A stretch of DNA of 62,559 bases from Candidatus Eremiobacterota bacterium. Its GTDB lineage: Bacteria > Vulcanimicrobiota > Vulcanimicrobiia > Vulcanimicrobiales > Vulcanimicrobiaceae. Below, in pieces: positions 1 through 8,737 of the stretch. Position numbers and translations under genes: made by a program. The notes under the pieces were generated by a model that saw only the letters and a program-made list of their open reading frames with translations, was not told the origin of the DNA and did no database searches. The stretch spans positions 1 through 62,559 of the forward strand of contig JAFAKB010000023.1 in NCBI GenBank assembly GCA_019235885.1. The letters run 5' to 3'. Every line of letters starts with the position of its first letter. Position 1 is the first letter of the stretch.

Positions 1-933
1 GACTAAAATCACTTCCTCGATTTGCGACACGTCGAGCTTTGCATCGGCGATCGCGTTTTTGAACGGTTGTACGCAGCGATCGGTCAGATCGCTCGTCAGC
101 TCTTCGAATTTCGAACGCGTGAGCGTATATTCGAGGTGCTTCGGTCCGTTTTGATCGGCGGTGATGAACGGAAGGTTGATACTCGTTTGAACGACGCTCG
201 AAAGCTCGACTTTCGCTTTTTCCGCCGCCTCGCTCAAACGCTGCAGCGCTTGCCGGTCCTTGCTCAGATCGATGCCTTGATCTTTGCGAAATTCATCGAC
301 GATCCAATCGACGATGCGTTTATCGTAATCGTCGCCGCCGAGGTGCGTGTCGCCGTTGGTCGATTTGACTTCGAAGACGCCGTCGCCGACTTCGAGGATC
401 GAGACGTCGAACGTCCCGCCGCCGAGGTCCCACACGAGGATCGTCTCGTTGCCTTTCTTGTCGAGCCCGTACGCCAGCGCGGCGGCCGTCGGCTCGTTGA
501 TGATGCGCAAGACTTCGAGGCCGGCGATCTTGCCGGCGTCCTTCGTCGCCTGCCGCTGCGCGTCGTTGAAGTACGCCGGCACGGTGACGACTGCTTTCGT
601 GACCCGCTCGCCGAGGTACGAAGAAGCGTCGTTGACGAGCTTCTGCAGGATCATCGAGCTGATCTCTTGCGGCGTGTAATCCTTGCCGTCGATCTTGACC
701 TTGTGATCGGTCCCCATCTCGCGCTTGATCGAGCTGATCGTGCGGTCCGGGTTGGTGACGGCCTGGCGCTTCGCAAGCTGACCGACGAGCCGTTCGCCGG
801 TCTTCGTGAACGCCACGACCGAAGGAGTCGTTCTCGATCCTTCGGAGTTGGCGATGACGGTCGGGCTCTGCCCTTCCATCACGGCGACGACCGAATTGGT
901 CGTGCCGAGGTCGATTCCGACCACTTTTGCCAT
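1..933 (-). CDS. dnaK: Chaperone DnaK (Hsp70), N-terminal part, runs off the window
   Basis: Reading the minus strand from the ATG at 933 gives an uninterrupted 311-residue frame beginning [14 protein letters not shown], the phosphate-1 signature of Hsp70 ATPases. Further family blocks follow: a [11 protein letters not shown]-type segment, [14 protein letters not shown], and [12 protein letters not shown]. The frame leaves the window at IEEVILV, just before the usual VGGxTRMP block, so about half of a ~620-residue protein is present, essentially the nucleotide-binding domain. DnaK is the cytoplasmic ATP-dependent folding chaperone working with DnaJ and GrpE. Neither partner is visible, and they could lie beyond the left edge. 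The long plus-strand frame over this stretch is a codon-bias shadow. Confidence 0.97.
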   Translation of the reverse strand, partial: MAKVVGIDLGTTNSVVAVMEGQSPTVIANSEGSRTTPSVVAFTKTGERLVGQLAKRQAVTNPDRTISSIKREMGTDHKVKIDGKDYTPQEISSMILQKLVNDASSYLGERVTKAVVTVPAYFNDAQRQATKDAGKIAGLEVLRIINEPTAAALAYGLDKKGNETILVWDLGGGTFDVSILEVGDGVFEVKSTNGDTHLGGDDYDKRIVDWIVDEFRKDQGIDLSKDRQALQRLSEAAEKAKVELSSVVQTSINLPFITADQNGPKHLEYTLTRSKFEELTSDLTDRCVQPFKNAIADAKLDVSQIEEVILV

Positions 934-1308
934 GTAGTTCTGTGTCTCGCTTTCCGAGCCGCGTGGACCAGCCCTCAGGGCTCGCGCCCGTCCGGCCTTG
1001 CCGCTTACCGCAGCTCAAGGGTGGTGAGAGAAGAGTTCGCCCGCGGGCGACCACCGCCTATGATACGGGGTCCGCGGGCCGTTGTTCCACTCCTTCGCTG
1101 TGACAATATTTCTGGCATGGTGGTTGCAGCTCGTCGAAACCAAGCAGGGCCTCTCCAGAATAGCTCACTTGCGTTTCCCCTGCACTTCGGCTAGCGGACG
1201 GCTAAAAATCGGGTCCTCAGGGATGAATTATGGTCCTACCCCTCCCCCGGGAGGGAGGGGAATGCCTCCGCCATAACGTTAGCCTCACGGGTTCGATTAG
1301 CGGCCAAG
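934..1308. other. Intergenic region upstream of dnaK
   Basis: No convincing gene is seen between dnaK and the small peptide gene. The stretch should carry the dnaK promoter, but I found no CIRCE inverted repeat and no clear heat-shock promoter. A C-rich/G-rich inverted repeat (CCCTCCC with GGGAGGG) lies around 1240-1260; it could form a hairpin but lacks a T-tract. From about 1080 rightwards the composition becomes visibly less GC-rich than in dnaK. Confidence 0.5.
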
Positions 1309-1337
1309 TTGACGCCGGGCCTGAACAGCTAAATATG
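1309..1337 (+). promoter_or_regulatory. Candidate promoter for the Cys-rich peptide gene
   Basis: TTGACG at 1309-1314 matches a -35 box. An AT-rich stretch TAAATATG at 1330-1337 offers a -10 at 15-17 bp spacing. The start codon at 1360 is preceded by GAGGGG (1345-1350), a good ribosome binding site nine bases upstream. This makes a compact leader for the peptide gene. Confidence 0.45.
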
Positions 1338-1359
1338 GCGACATGAGGGGTTATTCGTT

Positions 1360-1536
1360 ATGAAGCGTTTCGTATTAATCACCGCGCTCAGTATTGGCGC
1401 GATCCTTGGGGCTGCTGGGGCAGCAATGGCAGATATCGTCCAGTGCGACGCCTCGCAGGGCGAATACCCGTGTACCCTGTGCATTCCGAGTAACGGAGGC
1501 GTATGGTGTCACGAGGGCTGCTGCACGGAGGCCTGA
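1360..1536 (+). CDS. Small secreted cysteine-rich peptide (58 aa)
   Basis: The ATG at 1360 has a strong GAGGGG site nine bases upstream and opens a 58-codon frame ending TGA at 1536. The first ~24 residues form a classical Sec signal peptide: MKRF, a hydrophobic ITALSIGAILGAAGAA stretch, and AMA before the likely cleavage site. The predicted mature part is only ~34 residues but carries six cysteines (positions 29, 38, 41, 50, 54, 55) including CTLC and GCC motifs. An even number of cysteines in an exported peptide suggests disulfides or metal/cofactor binding. The thioredoxin-like gene begins 16 bases downstream, suggesting a functional pair. I do not recognise the family; a bacteriocin-like or redox peptide is possible. 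Confidence 0.6.
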   Translation: MKRFVLITALSIGAILGAAGAAMADIVQCDASQGEYPCTLCIPSNGGVWCHEGCCTEA

Positions 1537-1552
1537 CCGCGGGCCTTCTTGC

Positions 1553-2209
1553 ATGAATGGTGGGCGGGTCAGGGACTATCTGGCTCGCTCAGCTTACTGT
1601 TATGGCAGATTTCTCAATGAAAAAAAACCTCGTTGGCTGTGGTTCGGTTTCCTGTATGGAATCGCACTAAGCGCAGTGTGCGCCTTTGTATTTTGGGCGG
1701 TGCTTTCGTTCTTACCGCATCCAATGCGCCGGCCTCTAGCACCGCCATTGGTGGTAGGGACCTCAGTTCCTGATGTTATGTTCCATACGAGCCGCGGTAA
1801 GTACGCTCTGGGGCGCGGCCAGCAACCGCTCGTGCTGGAAGTGTTCGCTACGTGGTGCGAGAATTGTCAAGCCGAAGTCGGAGCGCTAAACTTGCTCTAC
1901 CGAAAATATCGCTCTAAGGTCGACTTCTTGGCGGTCACTGGCAGTAAGGTCGCGAGCAACCAGAAATCACCGGAAGACGATGCCGATGTGTTGAGCTTCG
2001 CAAAGGTGCATAACGTCATGTATCCGGTCGCGATGGATGCCGACCGGGTAGTAGCATCGAAGCTGCAGGTCGTCGGCTTTCCCGCAATATTCATGATCGA
2101 CAGGCAGCACAAAGTCGTCTATCAGATTTACGGGCGGACTCCGTTCGACGAGCTAGACTCGGCGGTCAAGGCACACCTCGAGACCGCGCCCATCACATCT
2201 CAAAACTGA
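1553..2209 (+). CDS. Membrane-anchored thioredoxin-like (TlpA/ResA-type) protein
   Basis: This frame encodes about 218 residues: a short polar N-terminus, one transmembrane segment near residues 30-52 (WFGFLYGIALSAVCAFVFWA), then a thioredoxin fold facing outside. The active-site motif is FATWCENCQAE near residue 103, with the cis-proline region VVGFPAIFMID near 180. TlpA/ResA proteins reduce or form disulfides in exported proteins, for example during cytochrome c or metal-site assembly. It follows the Cys-rich peptide gene by 16 bases, so that peptide is the obvious candidate substrate. I chose the ATG at 1553 because the longer upstream frame overlaps the peptide gene. No good Shine-Dalgarno is seen, so translational coupling is possible. 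Confidence 0.8.
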   Translation: MNGGRVRDYLARSAYCYGRFLNEKKPRWLWFGFLYGIALSAVCAFVFWAVLSFLPHPMRRPLAPPLVVGTSVPDVMFHTSRGKYALGRGQQPLVLEVFATWCENCQAEVGALNLLYRKYRSKVDFLAVTGSKVASNQKSPEDDADVLSFAKVHNVMYPVAMDADRVVASKLQVVGFPAIFMIDRQHKVVYQIYGRTPFDELDSAVKAHLETAPITSQN

Positions 2210-2774
2210 TGATCGAAGCCAGCGAACGAAGCAACTGCCTGCGCCTCGTTCGCTGGCGGAACGATGCCGATCGGCCGCAGCTCACCAAGCGCGTCTTGCG
2301 GGTTGCCTTTGAAGCCGTGCCGCCATAGGCGTAAGACCACTCGGTCGCGCGATTTCATCGTACTACCATCGTAGAGATGCACTCGCCGATGTCTTAACGG
2401 TCGCCGTCGATCGCTTGAACGTCGGGCCGGCGGCGACGGCCGCTGGCGCTGCGTCGGGAACATCTGCCCGCGAGGCCGCCCGACTCACGGTAACGCAACT
2501 GCGGGCGAATGCTGACTGAGACGACGCAGACGCCGAGGAAAGCCTTTGCCGGTGCGCGTTGTGTTGGCGTTGATAGTCTTATTGTGAGTTTTTGAGCACC
2601 GGCTTCTGCAGCAAACCCGGAGGGGTGAACTAAGACACATCAACGGTCGAGAATCCCGCTTATCGAAGGTGGTTCCTTCGCCGGATCGCGTCATGCGAGC
2701 GGTGCAAGTTACAGACGAAAGAAGAGCGCCGGCTAAACCGTGGCGCCCTTCGCTCGTCCACAGACGGGTCTTCG
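2210..2774. other. Intergenic region, no convincing gene
   Basis: This is about 565 bases between the thioredoxin-like gene and the convergent htrA-like gene. Short minus-strand frames exist (2200-2463 and 2485-2694) but show no recognisable domain, signal peptide or convincing start. Composition is mixed and somewhat lower in GC than the core genes. It may hold decayed sequence. Confidence 0.4.
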
Positions 2775-4007
2775 TTACGGCTGCGGCTGCTGCTGTTGGA
2801 GGTAGAGGTCCGCCGGCTGCTCGCCCAATTTAATCTGGACGTTTCTCTTCGCCCCCTGGCTCCAGACGCGCATCGAGACGGTCTGTCCGGGTTTACTCCC
2901 CTTGATCACGTTCGTCACATCGGCGGGCTGGTTCACCGGCTTGCCGTTGATCGTTTGGATCACGTCGCCCGGCTCGAGTCCGGCCTTGTCCGCAGCCTGA
3001 CCACTCTGCACCTGCTGCACGACGGCACCGCCCTGGTCGTTATAACCGATCTGGGTGCGGACGCTGTCGTCGACAGGCTTCATCAAGATCCCAAGATAGC
3101 CGACGCCGGTGCCGGTACCGTTTGCGTTGACCGTCTGCCCCGGGGCCTTTGCGAGGGCAACCGCCGTTTGGGTGATTGTGGCGGACGGGATCGCAAAGCC
3201 GATGCCTTGCGCGGACGCTGGGTTCGCGGTCGACTGGTTCATCCCCATCACGCGGCCGTCGTAGTCGATCAGCGGGCCGCCGGAGTTGCCCGGGTTGATC
3301 GGGGCAGAGGTCTGGAGGAGCCCCTTGAAGAGATGCACTTGCTGGTCGTCACCTTGGATCGGCTCGTCGCGGTTGAAGCCCGAGACGACGCCGACGGTCA
3401 CCGAGCGCTGGAGACCCTGCGGCTCGCCGATCGCGATCGCCCACTGGCCCGCCTGGACCTTAGAGCTGTCGACGAACTGAACCGGCGGCGGAAGCTTCGC
3501 GTACCCGTCGACCTTGACGAGCGCCACGTCGGCGCCGGGGTTCGAGGAGAAGAGGTGTCCCGGGACGCGGTCACCGTTCGCAAAGATCACCACGATCTTG
3601 GACGTGCCCTTGGGAACGACGTGCGCGTTGGTCAGGATCAAGCCTTCGCGCGAGTACACGAAGCCCGACCCGGAGGCGCGCTCGACGACGTTGCGGCGCT
3701 GGTACGGCGAGGCGCTGCCGCCGAAGAACTGCGAGAACGGATCCGCTGGCACGTAGATCGAGCCGTTGACGGTGACTTCGAGCGCGACGACCGACGGCTC
3801 GACGCGCTTGACGGCGTTCACGATGCGGTCCTGGTCGGTCGTGCCGCCGGCGACGAGCGGGGCGGCTTGGACAGCGGGCGGCGTGTTGCCGGGGCCGGCG
3901 ACGCCGGCGAAGTGCGTGCTCGCGTAGAGCATCATCGAGAAGCTCCCGATGATCGCGCCGATCAGCCCGACGACGGCCATTCCGAAGATGCTGGTACGAG
4001 ACGTCAC
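2775..4007 (-). CDS. HtrA/DegP-type serine protease with PDZ domain
   Basis: The 410-residue product has one N-terminal membrane anchor (IFGMAVVGLIGAIIGSFSMM), a trypsin-like domain and a C-terminal PDZ domain. The catalytic triad is visible: His in LTNAHVV (near residue 130), Asp in GADVALVKV (near 160), and Ser in NPGNSGGPL (near 243). The PDZ core QAADKAGLEPGDVIQTING is followed by a DVTNVIKGSKPGQTV segment. These proteases degrade or refold damaged envelope proteins. It starts at GTG 4007 and lies 91 bases downstream of the efflux ATPase gene on the same strand, so it could be a distal member or have its own promoter. A single PDZ suggests a DegS/HhoB-like layout. Confidence 0.95.
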   Translation of the reverse strand: MTSRTSIFGMAVVGLIGAIIGSFSMMLYASTHFAGVAGPGNTPPAVQAAPLVAGGTTDQDRIVNAVKRVEPSVVALEVTVNGSIYVPADPFSQFFGGSASPYQRRNVVERASGSGFVYSREGLILTNAHVVPKGTSKIVVIFANGDRVPGHLFSSNPGADVALVKVDGYAKLPPPVQFVDSSKVQAGQWAIAIGEPQGLQRSVTVGVVSGFNRDEPIQGDDQQVHLFKGLLQTSAPINPGNSGGPLIDYDGRVMGMNQSTANPASAQGIGFAIPSATITQTAVALAKAPGQTVNANGTGTGVGYLGILMKPVDDSVRTQIGYNDQGGAVVQQVQSGQAADKAGLEPGDVIQTINGKPVNQPADVTNVIKGSKPGQTVSMRVWSQGAKRNVQIKLGEQPADLYLQQQQPQP

Positions 4008-4098
4008 GATGATCCAATGCTCCTTGAGGTGGGACAGGACGATTCTACCGGACGGGTTCGCCGGCGGTAGCGGTCTCGGCCGTACTTTTCCCCGGTTT

Positions 4099-4800
4099 TT
4101 AACCTCGCGCGGTCGGCTGGTCGTCGACGATCCGGCCGTCGCGCAGCCGGATGATCCGCCGGGCGTGGCCGGCGACGTCCTCGTCGTGGGTGACCATGAT
4201 GATCGTTCGGCCGCCGGCGTTCAAGCTCTCGAACAGCCCCATGATCTCTTCGCTGGTCTGCGAGTCCAAATTCCCGGTCGGCTCGTCGGCGAGCAGGACG
4301 GCCGGATCGTTGACCAGCGCGCGCGCGATGGCGACGCGTTGCTGCTGGCCGCCGGAGAGCTCGCTGGGTTTGTGATCCATCCGGTCGCCGAGGCCTACTT
4401 CGGTCAGCCGCCCCGAGGCCTGCTCGTTGCGCGCGCGCGACCCGACGCCGGCGTAGAACAGTGGCAAGGCGACGTTTTTGAGCGCGCTCGTGCGCGCCAG
4501 CAGGTTGAAGCCTTGAAAGACGAAGCCCAGCTTCTTGAGCCTGATCGCGGCGAGCTGATCGTCGTTGAGGGTCGAGACGTCGGTGCCGTCGAGCAAATAG
4601 CGTCCCGACGTCGGGCGGTCCAGACAGCCGAGCAGGTTCATCAGCGTCGACTTGCCGGAGCCCGAGGGCCCCATGATCGCGACGTACTCGCCGCGCTCGA
4701 TCGAGAACGTCACGCCGCGCAGCGCCTCGACCTTCACGTCGCCGAGCGAGTAGGTCTTGGTCACGGCGAACACGTCGATCGCGCGCTGCGCGTCATTCAT
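4099..4800 (-). CDS. ABC transporter ATPase, MacB/LolD family
   Basis: This 233-residue nucleotide-binding subunit shows Walker [10 protein letters not shown] (near residue 44), Q-loop VFQGFNLL, signature LSGGQQQR, Walker [14 protein letters not shown] and the switch histidine in [10 protein letters not shown]. It is the standard length for LolD/MacB-type ATPases. It closes an operon read right to left: its ATG at 4800 overlaps the end of the preceding permease gene by 8 bases. It should power the two FtsX-type permeases upstream for export or mechanotransmission across the periplasm. Confidence 0.95.
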   Translation of the reverse strand: MNDAQRAIDVFAVTKTYSLGDVKVEALRGVTFSIERGEYVAIMGPSGSGKSTLMNLLGCLDRPTSGRYLLDGTDVSTLNDDQLAAIRLKKLGFVFQGFNLLARTSALKNVALPLFYAGVGSRARNEQASGRLTEVGLGDRMDHKPSELSGGQQQRVAIARALVNDPAVLLADEPTGNLDSQTSEEIMGLFESLNAGGRTIIMVTHDEDVAGHARRIIRLRDGRIVDDQPTARG

Positions 4801-5992
4801 ACCGGAGCGCCTCGATAGGATCCAGCGTGGCCGCGCGCCACGCCGGGTAGGTGCCGAACGCGACGGTCACGACGGTGGTGAAGATCGTCGCGATCAAGAT
4901 GCTGCGCAGCCACGGGATCGGTGCGACGACACCGGAGAACTTCACGATCACCAGGTCGTTGACGAGCGCGCCGATCGTGACGCCGAGAACGAGCCCCACC
5001 AGACAGCCGAAGCCCGAGAGCGCCAGCGCTTCGATGAAGAACTGCAGCAGCACCTGAAAGCGCGTCGCGCCGATCGCTTTGCGCAGCCCGATCTCGCGCG
5101 TGCGCTCCGCCACGCTCACCAGCATGATGTTCAGGATCCCGATCCCGGCGACCAGCAGCGAAACCGCCCCGATCAGCGCGACGACGAACGTGATCACGGT
5201 GAAGACGCCGTCGACGCCTTTGCTGAACGCCTTGCGGTCGAAGGTCTGATAGTCGATGTGCGCGCCTTTGAGGTTGCGCAGCCAATTCACCGTGTCCGCT
5301 TCCGTCTGCTCCGTTTTCGACGGATCGTCCATCAGGAACCGCGCGAACGGCACGGAGTCGCCTCGCACGAAGAACCGCTCGAACGTCGTGTACGGGATCG
5401 TGACACCGAGGTTGAAGTTGAGCGGCAGGATTCCGGCTTTGTCGCTGCCCAGCACGCCGACGATCGTAAACCTTCGGTCACCGACGCGGATCGAGCTCCC
5501 CGTCGGGTCACCCACCATTCCGAACTTCGCGTAGGCCTGGTCGGAGAGGACGCAGACGGAACGTTCTTGCGCGATGTCGTCCTCGCTGAGCTTGCGGCCG
5601 TAGCGCAGCGGCGTCGAGGTGGCGAACCGCTCGTCGGCGGCCGGCCCAAAGGTGATGCGGCGCTGCGCGTGAGCGTACGACGCGACCACGCGCTGACCCG
5701 CGGCCGGCATCGCGCCGACGATGTTCGGGATCTCGTCCTTGGCGCGCTGCAAGTCGGCGAGCCGGATCGTCGCGCGGCCGAAATTCGCCTGCTGGCTCGG
5801 AAAAACGACGAAGGTCCGTTCGCTGATCGCGCCCAGGATGCCGCCGACCGCGCCGGCCATTCCGGCGCCCAGGACCTGGATCGCGATCACCGCGGTGACG
5901 CCGATGATCAGCCCGAGCACGGTCAGGATGCTGCGGATTCGATTCGCCGCGAGGACCGAGACCGCTTCGAGAAGATATTGCGTCGGGTTCAT
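4793..5992 (-). CDS. MacB-type ABC permease (FtsX domain), first copy
   Basis: The 399-residue protein has the MacB architecture: N-terminal transmembrane helix ([19 protein letters not shown]), a large periplasmic MacB_PCD domain, then three C-terminal helices with the FtsX motif containing [15 protein letters not shown]. Unlike E. coli MacB, the ATPase is a separate gene (just downstream). It is clearly paralogous to the adjacent permease at 6003-7196 but diverged in the periplasmic part, which implies a heterodimeric transporter. Confidence 0.93.
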   Translation of the reverse strand: MNPTQYLLEAVSVLAANRIRSILTVLGLIIGVTAVIAIQVLGAGMAGAVGGILGAISERTFVVFPSQQANFGRATIRLADLQRAKDEIPNIVGAMPAAGQRVVASYAHAQRRITFGPAADERFATSTPLRYGRKLSEDDIAQERSVCVLSDQAYAKFGMVGDPTGSSIRVGDRRFTIVGVLGSDKAGILPLNFNLGVTIPYTTFERFFVRGDSVPFARFLMDDPSKTEQTEADTVNWLRNLKGAHIDYQTFDRKAFSKGVDGVFTVITFVVALIGAVSLLVAGIGILNIMLVSVAERTREIGLRKAIGATRFQVLLQFFIEALALSGFGCLVGLVLGVTIGALVNDLVIVKFSGVVAPIPWLRSILIATIFTTVVTVAFGTYPAWRAATLDPIEALRYE

Positions 5993-6002
5993 CGCGCCGG
6001 CC

Positions 6003-7196
6003 TCACGTGCGAAGCGCCGCGATCGGATCCATCCGCGAGGCGCGAATCGCCGGATAGGTTCCGAACACGCAGCCGACGACCATCGAGAAGCCGACCGCGA
6101 TCGACATCACCAGCAGCCACGGGATCGGCGCCTCCCCGACGAACGACTTGACCGCCGCATAGCCGCCGACCGTCGCCACGAACCCGATCGCCATCCCCAA
6201 GCCGCCGCCGATCAGCGAGAGCAGGACCGCCTCGAGCAAGAACTGCAGCGCGACGTCCGCGCGCCGCGCGCCGATCGCTTTCCGCAAACCGATCTCGCGC
6301 GTCCGCTCGGTGACGGAGACGAGCATGATGTTCATCACGCCGATCCCGGCGACCAGCAGCGAGACGCCGCCGATCGCCGCGAGGCCGACGCCGATGACGC
6401 CGAGCGCCGCGCTGAACGAGCCGAGCTGGGCCGTCGTGTCCTGCGTGATGTAGGCCGCGCGCGGCCCGTGCAGCCGGCGCAGGACCGCGTCGATCGCGTC
6501 CGACGCGTCGCTGACGCTCACGCCGGCGGCGGGGTACACGGTCAGGCTGTCGACCGGCCCCGGAACGATCTGGTGAAACGTCGTGTACGGGATGAGCGCG
6601 AAGTCGCTCGCGCCGATCGAGCTGAAGAGGCTGCTCTTGAGCTCGCTGTACTCGCCTACGACCGTGCAGCGCATCGGACCGAGGTCGATCACCTCGCCGA
6701 TGGGGTTCGCGTCCTTGAACAGCTTCGCGGCGAGCTCGGCGGTGAGGAGGCACACGTGGGCGCCGGAGGTCACGTCGCCGTCCTGCATTTTGCGCCCGGC
6801 CGCGATCGTCGACGCGTACTGCGAGTGCGGGCTCGCCGAGGCGACGGTCGTCGTCGCTTTCTTGCCGTTCCAGCGCAGCGTGTAGGTGCGCTGGTAGGAA
6901 GGCTCGACGTACGAGAGCATCGATCCGAGGTCGGTCGCGATCGCGCGTACGTCGCGGTACTGGATCGCGGCCGACCGCGGGTCGTCCTGATTGGGATCGG
7001 AGGCGATCGTGATCCCCGGATCGCCGAGCGTGTTCAGGGTCGAGGTGATCCCGTTCGACGCCGCTTTGCTCACGCCGAGGACGGTGATGATCGACGACGT
7101 GCCGATGATCATCCCGAGCATCGTCAGGATGGAGCGCGTGCGGTTGCGCCAGATCGCGGAGAACGCCTCCGCGAGGTAGGCGCCGAGACGGCTCAC
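6003..7196 (-). CDS. MacB-type ABC permease (FtsX domain), second copy
   Basis: This 397-residue permease has the same layout as its neighbour: TM1 (RSILTMLGMIIGTSSIITV), a periplasmic domain of about 220 residues, and three C-terminal helices with GIGVMNIMLVSVTERTREIG. It begins with GTG at 7196, overlapping the adaptor stop codon (GTGA). It ends ten bases before the first permease gene. Together the two permeases and one ATPase look like an asymmetric tripartite exporter with the HlyD adaptor and TolC. Confidence 0.93.
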   Translation of the reverse strand: MSRLGAYLAEAFSAIWRNRTRSILTMLGMIIGTSSIITVLGVSKAASNGITSTLNTLGDPGITIASDPNQDDPRSAAIQYRDVRAIATDLGSMLSYVEPSYQRTYTLRWNGKKATTTVASASPHSQYASTIAAGRKMQDGDVTSGAHVCLLTAELAAKLFKDANPIGEVIDLGPMRCTVVGEYSELKSSLFSSIGASDFALIPYTTFHQIVPGPVDSLTVYPAAGVSVSDASDAIDAVLRRLHGPRAAYITQDTTAQLGSFSAALGVIGVGLAAIGGVSLLVAGIGVMNIMLVSVTERTREIGLRKAIGARRADVALQFLLEAVLLSLIGGGLGMAIGFVATVGGYAAVKSFVGEAPIPWLLVMSIAVGFSMVVGCVFGTYPAIRASRMDPIAALRT

Positions 7197-8737
7197 TGGC
7201 CCGGCGTCGGGCCGGCCGACGGCGCGCTGGTGGGCTTGACCGCGATCCCTGGAAGAATCCCGACGTTGCGGTCGGAGACGACGACCTCGCCCGGCTTGAC
7301 GCCCGAGCGAACGACGCTCTGCGCGTCGTTCGTGGTGCCGAGCCGAACGCTGCGCTTGGTGGTGCGGCCCTTGTCGACGACGAGCACGAACGGCTTTCCG
7401 TTCGGATCGCGGCGGATCGCGTCGGACGGCAGCGCAAGGACGTGCGCGCGGTCGTCGGTGACGATGTCGACGTCGACGCTCATGCCGTCGCGCAGGTACG
7501 GAACGGTCTTGTCCAGCGCGACGGTCGTCAGCACTTGCCGCGCGGTGTTCGAAGGGTCGTCGCTCTTCTGCGCGACCGCGCCGATCTGCGCGATGTGGCC
7601 GCGCAGCTTCGTCGAGCCGAGATCTTCGCCCGAGACGATCGCCGCCTCGCCGGGGCGCAGGTTCGCGACGTCCTGCTCGTCGACTTTGGTGCGCACGATG
7701 AAGCCGCCCTCGGTCGACATCGTGACGACGGCTTGTCCCGCGGTGACGGGGTCGCCGGGCTGCAGCGGACGGAGCGTGTCGCCGGTTTCGGTCGCGATCG
7801 TCTGGATCACGCCGGGGTAGGGCGCGACGACGCGCAGCCGCGCCACTTGGTCCGAGGCGTAGCGCCAGTCTTCGTACGCCTTCTGCGCGTCGGCCTGCGC
7901 CGCTTGGACGTCGCCGCTCTTGTCTTCGGCTGCGTTCGCGCGCGCGGCCGCCAGCGCCGCCTCTGCTTGCGCGACCGCGTCGCGGTCGGCGCGAACACGG
8001 TCCGCGAGGACCGGCGACTGCCGCGCGATCGCGGAGTACGTCTCGTTGCGGTCGCGCACGGCTTGGTCGTAAGCGACCTGCGCCTGCTGCAGCTTCGCGA
8101 CATCGGCGTCGAGCGTGGTCTTCGCGATGGCCTTCTGCGCGTACAGGTCGCGGTCGGCGTCGGCGATGCGGCGCGCCTCGCGCAGATCGGTGTCGCGCTG
8201 CGCGACGGTCGCGTCGGCGGCGGCGCGCTGCTGCGCGGCCGACGTTCCGCCGTAGCCCAGACCCGACTGCGCGCCGGCGCGCTGGTCTTGGATCGCCTGG
8301 CTGAGGTTGAAGCGCGCCTGTTCGAGGCTCGCCTGCGCTTGCACGACGGCCGAGCGGTTCTGCGCCGGCAGCGCGCTGTTCGTCGACTGGGCGGTGCGCG
8401 CGCGGCCTTGCGCCGCTTGGTAAGCGGCTTGCGCGGTCGCCGCCGCGTCGAGCAGCTGCGGGTTCGAGATCGTTGCGAGCAGCTGGCCCGCGGAGACGTG
8501 CTGGCCGGGATGAACGTAGATCTGGCCGACGTTGCCCGCGACCATCGCCGCCAGCGTCTGCGTCTGCGGCCGCTGCACGATCCCCGTCTCGGGCAGCTTC
8601 GTCTGAAAGCGCGTGTACGCGACGGTGACCGTGCGAACGGTGAGCGCATCGCCGTGCGGCCGTGCCAAGGCGGCGCCGAGGACGACGATCGCGAGCAAGC
8701 CGACGATCAGGATGATGACGTTGCGACGACGGTTCAC
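7193..8737 (-). CDS. HlyD/MacA-type periplasmic adaptor (membrane fusion protein)
   Basis: The 514-residue product has an N-terminal membrane anchor (VIILIVGLLAIVVLGAALA), a lipoyl/barrel-sandwich half (AAMVAGNVGQIYVHPGQHV), a long Ala/Gln/Arg-rich coiled-coil hairpin (about residues 90-290), then the returning lipoyl half and beta-barrel domains. Such adaptors bridge an inner-membrane pump to TolC. The hairpin is long and very Ala/Gln-rich compared with MacA, and the C-terminus is a Pro/Ser-rich tail. Start GTG at 8737 overlaps the tolC-like stop (GTGA). Confidence 0.93.
   Translation of the reverse strand: MNRRRNVIILIVGLLAIVVLGAALARPHGDALTVRTVTVAYTRFQTKLPETGIVQRPQTQTLAAMVAGNVGQIYVHPGQHVSAGQLLATISNPQLLDAAATAQAAYQAAQGRARTAQSTNSALPAQNRSAVVQAQASLEQARFNLSQAIQDQRAGAQSGLGYGGTSAAQQRAAADATVAQRDTDLREARRIADADRDLYAQKAIAKTTLDADVAKLQQAQVAYDQAVRDRNETYSAIARQSPVLADRVRADRDAVAQAEAALAAARANAAEDKSGDVQAAQADAQKAYEDWRYASDQVARLRVVAPYPGVIQTIATETGDTLRPLQPGDPVTAGQAVVTMSTEGGFIVRTKVDEQDVANLRPGEAAIVSGEDLGSTKLRGHIAQIGAVAQKSDDPSNTARQVLTTVALDKTVPYLRDGMSVDVDIVTDDRAHVLALPSDAIRRDPNGKPFVLVVDKGRTTKRSVRLGTTNDAQSVVRSGVKPGEVVVSDRNVGILPGIAVKPTSAPSAGPTPGQ

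Noticed and set aside
934-1100. CIRCE-type or sigma-32-like heat-shock element before dnaK
   Set aside because: I looked for TTAGCACTC-N9-GAGTGCTAA and typical heat-shock boxes and did not find them.
22-1194. 390-residue plus-strand frame over the dnaK region
   Set aside because: It is antisense to an intact DnaK frame with clear Hsp70 signatures and has an Arg/Asp-rich composition typical of a high-GC shadow.
1240-1260. G-quadruplex candidate in a GGGAGGGAGGGG run
   Set aside because: Only three G-runs are present; it reads better as part of a C/G-rich inverted repeat.
2200-2694. Two short minus-strand frames (87 and 69 residues)
   Set aside because: No domain, signal peptide or ribosome site; one overlaps the end of the thioredoxin-like gene.
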